42,531 nucleotides of DNA from assembly GCF_030382115.1 (NCBI RefSeq), contig NZ_JAUDRJ010000001.1, positions 231,626 to 274,156 on the forward strand, given 5' to 3'. A program made the translations under genes and the position numbers. The notes below the pieces were generated by a model. That model did not search any database, was not told where the DNA came from, and saw only the letters and a list, made by a program, of their open reading frames with translations. Below are positions 6,799 through 14,164 of this stretch, piece after piece. Position 1 is the stretch's first letter; every line of letters starts with the position of its first letter. The DNA is from Nostoc sp. GT001. GTDB taxonomy: Bacteria; Cyanobacteriota; Cyanobacteriia; Cyanobacteriales; Nostocaceae.

Positions 6799-7945
6799 TG
6801 ATTTTAGTCGCCAAAGTGCCTATACTTTCGCAGAAACCGAAGCTCATCTCAAGGACATTGAAAAAGAGGTAGAAGCAGCACTAAAAATCGGACTACCCGC
6901 CACATTTGTTCGTGAAACTTCCTTGCCCTTTCCTATTGTTGGTGCTGTTAAGTTTGACAACCAAGCACAATTTCACTCTCGCAAATACCTTTTACACCTG
7001 ATCAAGCAGATTCCTGGTAATGGAAGTTACGTATTTGAAAATACAAGAGTACTGAAAGTCGCTGAAGATAATCGTTGTCAAGTTACTACTGACAAAGGAA
7101 TTATTCAGGCACAGGATGTCATCGTTGCAACTAATATTCCCATTACCGATGAAGGATTATTCTTTGCTAAAACTTACCCCAAACGTTCTTACATCATTGG
7201 TGCGCGGATTGCAGAGCAGAAAGCACCTGTGGGAATGTACATCGGTTCAGGAGAAAAATACTACTCTATTCGGACTACTCCTGACAAGAATGGCTTATTG
7301 CTACTTGTTGGTGGCGGCGGTCATCAAGTGGGAATAGTGGAGAATACTGAAGAAAAATATCTAGATTTAGAAAATTATGCCCGTTCTCGCTTTGATATCG
7401 ATTCCATTGACTATCGTTGGTCTACTCAGGATTTTGTCTCTTTTGACAAGATACCATACGTAGGCAAATTAACTCCTCTAAGCAAGCATACCTTTGTGGC
7501 AACTGGGTTTAGTCTGTGGGGCATGACTCAAGGAACCTTGTCTGGAATGATACTTTCTGACCAGATTTTAGGCATTGAAAATCCTACGGCTGATTTGTAC
7601 GATTCAACCCGCGCAACTCCTTTTCTCACTCCACAAGGTATAAAGCAAAACTTGGAGGTTGGCGCTCATTGGGTAGGCGATCGCCTCAAGGGATTGAATA
7701 AATCTCTGCAAGATGTGGCTATCGGTGAAGGAAAGCTAGTCACTGTCGATGGTGATAAAGTTGCCGCTTACCGAGATCAAACAGGAGAAATACACGCTGT
7801 TTCTGCGGTATGTTCTCACTTGGGTTGTGTTGTTGCTTGGAACAGTGCTGAGAAAAGTTGGGACTGTCCCTGTCATGGTTCACGTTTCAGTTGCAAGGGG
7901 GAAGTTTTACACGCCTCGACAGTGAAAGATTTAAAGAAATTTTAG
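6797..7945 (+). pseudogene. 5'-truncated FAD-dependent oxidoreductase with Rieske domain
   Basis: The open frame can be read from 6797 (CDFSRQSAYTFAETEAHL) through the TTG at 6923 to the stop at 7945. The first two-thirds is the substrate-binding half of a DAO-type FAD oxidoreductase. The C-terminal about 90 residues are a Rieske [2Fe-2S] domain with its ligands intact (CSHLGC and CPCHGS). Cyanobacterial proteins of this kind are about 500 residues and begin with a dinucleotide-binding GxGxxG fold. That whole N-terminal part, about 130-150 residues, is missing and a heptamer repeat takes its place. No start codon with a ribosome-binding site is present, so I call it a pseudogene. A restarted protein from 6923 could not bind FAD normally. 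Confidence 0.8.
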
Positions 7946-7973
7946 CTTTAACTATTGCCTATTAAGGGTTTTA

Positions 7974-9209
7974 TCATTTCTTAGCTGCTTGCACACCCCC
8001 TTTTCTACCTTGTGTCGCCTTCGGTTCTTCTTCCTTACTAGAGTTAACCATTTTAACCAAGTGCTGATTTAGATAACTTTGCGCTGATATGTAAAGACTT
8101 TCCCAAATCTCCTGGTTCCGACTGATTTTTGTACCGACTGTATTCCCTGCTGTTTTCTCCGACACCAAGTATTTGCGGAAATAGTTATTCCACAGATGTT
8201 GCAGAAAATCTTCGGCGAATTCGTTAAACGGCAGAATCCATTTATAGTCCTTGTCCAAAAATACCCGATATGATGCGATTATTGGTAGTGCCAAGTCAGT
8301 TGGCGCACCAAACCCAAAAGAGTACTTACTGTCCGGCAACAATGTAGTTTTACGTATATCAATTGATGCTAGGTCGTTAGCACCCTTTCTTCTGGGGTTG
8401 CTGATATAGTCTTGGATTATTTCGTAGAGTCTTTGCTCTATCCACAGAGCATGAGTCAAGAGAGGCAGCAAGGCGGTTAATCTTTCCCTTTCTGCGTCTG
8501 TGATGTTACTTGGAAGACTCATCCCTACTGGGTGCTTGGTTCGTTTATTGCCGTCGGGGTTGTATTTATTTCTGTCAAGGCAGTAAAGGAGCTTCAGCAA
8601 GTGGGTGACATTACACTGGGCATTTCTGGGAGCGCCGCTTTGGTTTTGATAATAAGCGATGCGGAATTTCCTATCTTCTTTCTGTTCTAACTGGGCTAAA
8701 TACTGCTTGATGAATTTGTAATCACCCCTGGCGTTGACTTTGGAGCGAGAATCTACTGGCGTTGTGGTGTTGGAGGCCAGGGCTATATCTTTGGCTGATT
8801 CTTCAGTCAGTCCAATGTGGATGGTAACTTTTACTCTGGCTTGACTTAAATTGTAGTTATAATTTTTCGCTTGCTCAAACCCTAATACTGTATGGCCACC
8901 GTTGATAATGCCATCGCTGCCCCCCTCGTTAGCTTCTAAGACTTCTAGCTCCAGTTCAGTTTTGTTCTTGATAGGCTTAACTTTATTGGCTGACAGAACG
9001 ATTCCACTGTGGCGAGAGAAGAATTTATCGGGTTCGGTTGTCAGTGAGTCGAAGACTTGTCTGTAAGTCGCGCTTTTGCGGTTTGGTTCCCTGATGTTGG
9101 GTTCTAGCGGCAGGTCTATAGGGAATGAGTCTACATGGGCGGTGGCGATGATGCAATTGGGGTTGGCTTGAAAATAGTTATCTATCTTTATATTCCAAGT
9201 CTTGGGCAT
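7974..9209 (-). CDS. AIPR-like (abortive infection phage resistance family) protein
   Basis: A 411-residue protein. The signature order of the AIPR family (PF10592) can be followed: an early NIREPN segment (38-43), FFSRHSGIVLSANKV (63-77, the counterpart of the usual NNG-I segment), GIINGGHT (100-107, the counterpart of the conserved NGGQT), and IALASNTTTPVDSRSK (142-157, the counterpart of the N-x-Q-x-x-V segment). The C-terminus is basic and low-complexity (GRKGGVQAAKK). AIPR proteins were named for abortive phage resistance; the biochemical role here is unknown. The gene stands alone between a pseudogene and a nuclease remnant, typical for a single-gene defence candidate. The assignment is by eye from motif order. 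Confidence 0.65.
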   Translation of the reverse strand: MPKTWNIKIDNYFQANPNCIIATAHVDSFPIDLPLEPNIREPNRKSATYRQVFDSLTTEPDKFFSRHSGIVLSANKVKPIKNKTELELEVLEANEGGSDGIINGGHTVLGFEQAKNYNYNLSQARVKVTIHIGLTEESAKDIALASNTTTPVDSRSKVNARGDYKFIKQYLAQLEQKEDRKFRIAYYQNQSGAPRNAQCNVTHLLKLLYCLDRNKYNPDGNKRTKHPVGMSLPSNITDAERERLTALLPLLTHALWIEQRLYEIIQDYISNPRRKGANDLASIDIRKTTLLPDSKYSFGFGAPTDLALPIIASYRVFLDKDYKWILPFNEFAEDFLQHLWNNYFRKYLVSEKTAGNTVGTKISRNQEIWESLYISAQSYLNQHLVKMVNSSKEEEPKATQGRKGGVQAAKK

Positions 9210-9288
9210 ACTTGATCTAGCAATGAAATTAATAGGTCAAGACTAATGTATCTCTAATTGTTGTCGAATTATGCCATCGCTGTTCCTG

Positions 9289-9480
9289 TTAACCAAATGG
9301 TTGACCCCAACGCTGCCAGTTTTCTTTATTAAACGGCGACTGCCATTTCAAAATTAAGCTTAACTCCAAATAATCTTGTCGTGCGCGTCGCTCAACTGGG
9401 GTATCCCACCAAAACATAGCGTTTACTGCTGTTTTCAACCCATAGCAATAATGCAAGTCTTGATACGTGACAACTCTCAC
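9289..9480 (-). pseudogene. C-terminal fragment resembling a GIY-YIG-type nuclease
   Basis: A 63-residue frame from a GTG at 9480. The segment RRARQDYLELSLILKWQSPFNKENWQRWGQPFG resembles the C-terminal end of cyanobacterial GIY-YIG nuclease-family proteins, where a Glu near LE.. is catalytic and a SPFNKENW-like tail follows. This resemblance is from memory and moderate. The N-terminal catalytic part is missing: the frame begins immediately next to a perfect 9-bp hairpin (9481-9503), which looks like the breakpoint of an insertion or deletion. Confidence 0.45.
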
Positions 9481-9503
9481 CGCTAACTGCTTTTCAGTTA
9501 GCG
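9481..9503. repeat. Perfect 9-bp hairpin at a breakpoint
   Basis: CGCTAACTG (9481-9489), loop of 5, CAGTTAGCG (9495-9503). It directly abuts the first codon of the nuclease fragment and precedes the structured-RNA region. Subterminal hairpins mark the ends of IS200/IS605-type elements, so this could be an element end, but no transposase is nearby. Confidence 0.5.
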
Positions 9504-9564
9504 GGAGTATCTGTGCGATTCGTTGTGAAGTTAATCACAGTATTCAGTCCGTAAATAACTACAC

Positions 9565-9755
9565 CAACCAACTCTGCTACAGAGCGGTTGAACTCTTGGA
9601 GGAATGCGGGTGAAAACCCCGCCCACCAGACTCAGGTGTGACTCCCTGTCTACCCACATTGACCAGACTCGGTTTCTGGAGGATGAAGCTGGGAACAGGG
9701 CGCAATCAGACATCCGTTGTGGGATGACACTGGCGCTAATGGGGAGTTCCCACGG
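9565..9755 (+). ncRNA. Structured RNA, HEARO/omega-RNA-like, without an IscB gene
   Basis: A region without coding potential that is denser in G/C than its flanks and folds into several helices: AACC/GGTT closing CTCTG-CTA-CAGAG (9566-9589); GCGGG/CCCGC with loop TGAAAAC (9606-9622); a long arm CCCTGT/ACAGGG (9644-9649 with 9695-9700) enclosing CCCA/TGGG and a tip hairpin CCAGA/TCTGG (9663-9679); and CCG..GTGGG/CCCACGG (9714-9755). Purine-rich loops (TGAAAAC, GGATGAAG, GGTGAAATA) suggest the plus strand is the RNA. I believe it matches the RNA upstream of cyanobacterial IscB genes (HEARO), many copies of which stand alone, but that family call is from memory. No IscB reading frame follows. 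A riboswitch for the kinase 270 bases downstream is the alternative; the cobalamin-riboswitch core is not present. Confidence 0.5.
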
Positions 9756-10022
9756 TGAAATATAGCCTATAAAAGCAACCTACCCGCAAGCGGGGCACAA
9801 CAATAACACCCCGACTTTACTGGAATTAATTCCTGCCGCGTCTTAGATGCTACAGTGTTTTGTTTAAGTCCCGCTATTTGTATCACACTTTTAGTGAATT
9901 AGTATGACAGCTATGTCATATCTATTCTTGATGATAAAAGTCACAACTACTTTTGGGAATTATAAACTGGACAACCTTTATTGAGGGTTACTGACCTTCA
10001 GCTATCTGCACGGAGACAAGAA
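9756..10022 (+). promoter_or_regulatory. Leader of the MASE1 kinase gene with a dyad
   Basis: A non-coding stretch between the structured RNA and the kinase start. It contains ATGACA-GCTA-TGTCAT (9904-9919), a perfect 6-bp dyad that could be an operator, and a GGAATTAATTCC palindrome (9822-9833). No -35/-10 pair is obvious. Confidence 0.3.
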
Positions 10023-12455
10023 ATGCAGCAAACTACGATAAAGCAGCAATTCCTACCCAAGCTGGATCGTTCATTTATAATAGCAGCACTGACCATTCCT
10101 ATTGTTCACCTCGGACTTGGATACATAGGTTTATCCATGACATTTGTCGGTGGTGCATCAGCGTTTTGGCCTTCATTCGGTGTGTTTTTAGCAGGAATGT
10201 TATTGGTAGGCTATCGGGTCTGGCCTATCATATTTTTGAGTGATTTTATTGTTAGTTATATTTTCTTTTTTAAGAACAATCTTTTAATTAGTACTATCAT
10301 TCCGGCTATCAACTTAATTACTCCTTTCGTAGCAACTTTTTTAATTCATAAGTTTATCAAGCGTCGCCATTTCTTAGAGCGATCGCAAGATGTTTTTAAA
10401 TTTATGCTTCTGACTATACCCAGTCCCCTAATCAGTTCCATCTTGGCTGCACTAACGCTTTGTATTAGTGGTATTGCACCTTGGTCAATATTTAGTAACA
10501 TTTGTCGAACTTGGCTGACATCAGACAGCACAGGTATTTTAATTGTTACACCTTTAGTGCTGGCATGGTTGCAAAAATCTCCATCGCCGAGAAGCTTCCA
10601 TCGGCGACAAATTATCGAACTTGCATTCGTCTTATTGTCAATGATGGTGATTGTTCGGGTCGCTTTTTCGGGGGGATACCCGATTGAATACATGATCATT
10701 CCGCCGTTAATTTGGACGGCATTTCGATTTGAAGCGCGGATATCAACTCTAGCTGTACTTATTGTGTCAGCGATCGCGGTTTTTGGTACTGTTAAAGGCT
10801 TTGGTTCGTTTGCCAAACAACTCTCACCTAATGAATCGCTGATCTTGTTGCAATCATTCATTTGTGTAATTGCTATCACTACCTTTGTGATCTCTGCGGT
10901 AACTAGTGAAAACCAAAGATCAGCAATTATACTGCGGCAAACCAATGATGAACTAGAGCGACGAGTTGAAGAACGAACAGCCCAACTCAACGAAGCAAAA
11001 ACTGTTGCCGAAGTTGCCAATCAAGCCAAAAGTGAATTTCTCGCCAACATGAGCCACGAATTACGAACTCCACTAAATGGCATCCTCGGTTATACTCAAA
11101 TTCTCCAACGGACTGAAACCTTGTCGGAAAAAGGATACAAAGGAATTGAAATTATCCATCAATGCGGCTTTCATCTATTAACTTTAATTAATGACGTTTT
11201 GGATTTGTCTAAAATCGAAGCCCGCAAAATGGAGTTGCATCCCATCGATTTCCATTTTCCTTCGTTTCTGGAAGGAGTAGTCGAAATCTGTCGGATTAAA
11301 GCCGATCAAAAAGTTATTTTATTCACCTATCAGCCCGACTCTCAACTCCCAGTTGGTATCCACGCCGATGAGAAAAGACTGCGGCAAGTTCTGATTAATC
11401 TTTTGGGTAACGCAGTCAAGTTTACAGATAAAGGAGGGGTGACTTTAAAAGTAAACGTTATTAATCATTCGTCCAGGGTCAGTAGCCAAGAAACACAACA
11501 AATAACTAATTATAAAATTCGTTTTCAAGTAGAAGATACAGGGGTTGGGATGACATCGATGCAATTGCAGAAAATCTTCCTTCCCTTTGAGCAAGCAGGA
11601 GACATCAAACGACAATCTGAAGGAACAGGTTTGGGATTAGCTATTAGTCAAAAAATTGTTTACCTCATGGGTAGTACTTTGGAAGTTGAAAGTCAAATTG
11701 GTCAAGGTAGTATTTTCTGGTTTGAAGTAGAGTTACCAGAAGCAAAACAATGGGCTGCAAGTTCCAGAGTAATACAACAAGGAGCTATTACAGGCTATCA
11801 AGGCAAAAAACGCAGCATTTTAGTAGTAGATGACAAGTGGGAAAACCGTTCGGTAATCCTTAATTTATTAGAACCAATTGGATTTGAGTTAATAGAAGCT
11901 AGTAATGGACAAGAGGGGATTGATCGGGCTGTTACATCTCAACCTGACTTGATCCTTACTGATTTAGTTATGCCTGTAATGAATGGCTTTGAGCTGATTC
12001 GGTACATCAAGCAATCTGCTCAGTTAAAAAACGTAGCAATAATTGCTTCTTCTGCAAGTGTGTTTGACAGCGATCAAAATCGTAGTTTAGATGTTGGGGC
12101 GGATGCTTTCTTATCTAAACCTGTTGTAGCTGAAACTTTGCTGGAATTACTGCGATCAAAATTAAATTTGGTATGGATTTATGCACCAGAATCGGAAGTT
12201 TTTTCAAAGTGCAATCAAACTCATATTCAGTCAGATTCTCAGAATCTATCTTTACCTTCAATTGAGATTTTGACTAACTTGTATGAGTTAGCAAAAGATG
12301 GCAATATTGATGAAATATTACATGAAGCCAATAACTTAAAGAGTAATCATCCTGTTTATTTTGATTTTGCTCAACAAGTAATCCAACTTGCGGAGAATTT
12401 CCAAATCAGGAAATTGCGAGAGGCATTAAATCAATTGATAGGCCAGTCCAAATAA
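10023..12455 (+). CDS. MASE1-domain hybrid sensor histidine kinase
   Basis: An 810-residue protein. I chose the ATG at 10023 (GGAG 7 bases upstream) over an in-frame TTG at 9981. Domains in order: an N-terminal MASE1-type membrane sensor of about eight helices (residues about 20-300); a coiled linker (LERRVEERTAQLNEAK); a HisKA dimerisation domain with phospho-acceptor His345 in MSHELRTPLNG; a HATPase_c domain with the N box (NLLGNAVKF) and G boxes (DTGVGM, GTGLGLAIS); and a receiver domain (VVDDKWENR) with phospho-acceptor Asp647 in LILTDLVMP and Lys in LSKPV. A C-terminal tail of about 110 residues follows, possibly a degenerate Hpt-like domain. MASE1 ligands are unknown. It is followed 65 bases later by another signalling gene. 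Confidence 0.9.
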   Translation: MQQTTIKQQFLPKLDRSFIIAALTIPIVHLGLGYIGLSMTFVGGASAFWPSFGVFLAGMLLVGYRVWPIIFLSDFIVSYIFFFKNNLLISTIIPAINLITPFVATFLIHKFIKRRHFLERSQDVFKFMLLTIPSPLISSILAALTLCISGIAPWSIFSNICRTWLTSDSTGILIVTPLVLAWLQKSPSPRSFHRRQIIELAFVLLSMMVIVRVAFSGGYPIEYMIIPPLIWTAFRFEARISTLAVLIVSAIAVFGTVKGFGSFAKQLSPNESLILLQSFICVIAITTFVISAVTSENQRSAIILRQTNDELERRVEERTAQLNEAKTVAEVANQAKSEFLANMSHELRTPLNGILGYTQILQRTETLSEKGYKGIEIIHQCGFHLLTLINDVLDLSKIEARKMELHPIDFHFPSFLEGVVEICRIKADQKVILFTYQPDSQLPVGIHADEKRLRQVLINLLGNAVKFTDKGGVTLKVNVINHSSRVSSQETQQITNYKIRFQVEDTGVGMTSMQLQKIFLPFEQAGDIKRQSEGTGLGLAISQKIVYLMGSTLEVESQIGQGSIFWFEVELPEAKQWAASSRVIQQGAITGYQGKKRSILVVDDKWENRSVILNLLEPIGFELIEASNGQEGIDRAVTSQPDLILTDLVMPVMNGFELIRYIKQSAQLKNVAIIASSASVFDSDQNRSLDVGADAFLSKPVVAETLLELLRSKLNLVWIYAPESEVFSKCNQTHIQSDSQNLSLPSIEILTNLYELAKDGNIDEILHEANNLKSNHPVYFDFAQQVIQLAENFQIRKLREALNQLIGQSK

Positions 12456-12520
12456 CTGTAAATAATCCTTAATAAGATTTTGGTCTTGTTAATTCATTTT
12501 ATAAAAAACATTTGATAACC

Positions 12521-13775
12521 ATGAAAAACTCTGATTTTGTTTTAATTGTTGATGATAATCCAACTAATTTGTCAGTACTATCACAAGCGCTAAAAAGTGC
12601 AGGTTTTGCGGTTAGAGTCGCCGAAGATGGAGAAAGTGCGATCGAAATGGTGCAGCATAAACCACCTGCTCTAATTTTGTTAGATGTGCAAATGCCGGGA
12701 ATAGATGGGTTTGAGACTTGCCAAAAACTTAAAGCTGATCCATTAACGCAAAACATCCCAATTATTTTTATGACAGCGTTGGCTGATACTGGAAATATGG
12801 TGAAAGGGTTCTCGTTAGGAGCTGTTGATTACATTCCCAAACCCTTTGAACAAGAGGAAGTGATTGCCAGAGTGCGAATACATTTGCAACTGAAGCAATT
12901 GACCGATAATCTTGAACAAATGGTTACAGAGCGAACGACAGCGTTACAAAAGGCACAAATACAACTGGTGCAACAAGAAAAGCTTTCAATGCTTGGTCAA
13001 TTGGTAGCAGGTGTAGCACATGAAATGAATAATCCCATCAGACTGCATTGTTAGCAATATTCATCCTGCTCAAGAGTATATTGCTGATCTCACTCATGTC
13101 CTGCAATTATGTCATGAAAATTATTCCCAACTACCGCCTGTCATTCAGAATGCGATCGCTCAAACAGATTTAGACTTTCTTTTAGAAGATTTGCCCAAGC
13201 TCCTCAATTCCATGCAGGTTAGCACAGAACGAATTAAAGAAATATCCGTGTCGCTGCGAAACTTTGCCCGGATTGACACATCTGTAAAGGTTAAGTTTGA
13301 TGTTCATGAGGGACTTGACGATACATTATTAATCCTGCGACATCGTTTTAAAGGGTTGGGACAGCGACCTGAAATTAAAGTCGTCAGAAAATACGCTTCC
13401 TTAGCAAAGGTCGAGTGCTATCCAGGACAACTCAATCAAGTGTTCATGAATCTAATAGCTAATGCTGTAGATGCTTTAGAAGATGTTTGGCAGCAGGGCA
13501 AGCGAGTGAATGATTCCCTAGCAATCAACATCTTTACAGAGATGTCCACCCCTGGATATATAACGATTCGGATTGCCGATAATGGCATTGGCATGACAGA
13601 GGAGGTGAGACAACAAATTTTTAATTATCTATTCACAACCAAAACAGTTGGTAAAGGTACTGGACTGGGGTTGGCGATCGCTTATCAAATTGTAGTAGAA
13701 AAGCATGGTGGAGCAATGGAGGTTAATTCCATACTCAATCAAGGAACTGAATTTGCAATTATGTTGCCTTTGTAA
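12521..13775 (+). pseudogene. Receiver-histidine kinase gene with a single-base frameshift
   Basis: The first part (from ATG 12521) is a receiver domain (VDDNPTNLS; Asp55 in LILLDVQMPG; Lys in IPKPF), a coiled segment, and the start of a HisKA domain (LGQLVAGVAHEMNNPI, His167). The frame then ends at 13054. Deleting the G at 13041 restores ...NNPIN-CIVSNIHPAQEYIADL and joins perfectly to the second frame, which continues through the rest of HisKA and the HATPase_c domain (NQVFMNLIANAVDALE; DNGIGM; GKGTGLGLAI) to 13775. The repaired protein would be about 417 residues, a normal length for this cyanobacterial type. As written, the kinase cannot form, although the receiver part could still be made. 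A sequencing error is possible. It probably worked with the hybrid kinase upstream. Confidence 0.85.
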
Positions 13776-14120
13776 GACTTACATAGATGGCGTCTTAGAA
13801 ACGGATGGTGCGCGATATTTTTACCCAACGGACAACAGAAAGTCTTTTACGGTGATGATTGCTGGAAATAAAATTATCACTCAGTTGAAGAAAATCAGTA
13901 ATTCAATCTCAAGCGTAGGCGCAGCCCGTCGTAGACATCGCACTTTAGCCCAATAGCTGCTGAAGATTGCACTCAGAATTTATCGGGGGAAGCTCATGAA
14001 CAACCAACCGAATCACAAAAACCTTAGTCCTTACCCAGTCCAAACCCAGCAATCAATTTTGGCGGGGCAGACGTGTAGTTAAATGGCATTTTGGGCATAC
14101 TAAGGAAGAACTTAGGCAAT
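13776..14120. other. Non-coding spacer between kinase genes
   Basis: No supported gene. A short reading frame (to 13956) has some protein-like character around DGARYFYPTDNRKSF but no start. A GCGTAGGCGCAGCCCGTCGT-type dispersed cyanobacterial repeat lies near 13914-13942. Confidence 0.4.
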
Positions 14121-14164
14121 CTTCTGAGCTACTCATCCCTGATTTGGGATGAGTAGCTCAGAAG
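14121..14164 (+). promoter_or_regulatory. 19-bp perfect inverted repeat covering the kinase start codon
   Basis: CTTCTGAGCTACTCATCCC (14121-14139), loop TGATTT, and the exact complement (14146-14164). The right arm contains the first ATG (14149) of the following kinase gene and its next four codons. As RNA this would bury the start codon. It may be an attenuating hairpin, a terminator for the upstream unit (no T tract follows), or a sign that translation begins at the next ATG (14194). Confidence 0.7.

Noticed and set aside
9531..9713. Minus-strand 60-codon frame through the structured RNA
   Set aside because: No ribosome-binding site, biased composition set by the helices, and no protein-like pattern.
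9565..9755. Cobalamin riboswitch reading of the structured RNA
   Set aside because: A GGTGAAAA-like stretch is present, but the other conserved core (GCAACTGT and GCCACTG) is missing, and the downstream gene is not a B12 gene.
10346..11020. Long minus-strand frame (224 codons) inside the MASE1 kinase gene
   Set aside because: Fully antisense to a well-supported kinase; it is a shadow frame.
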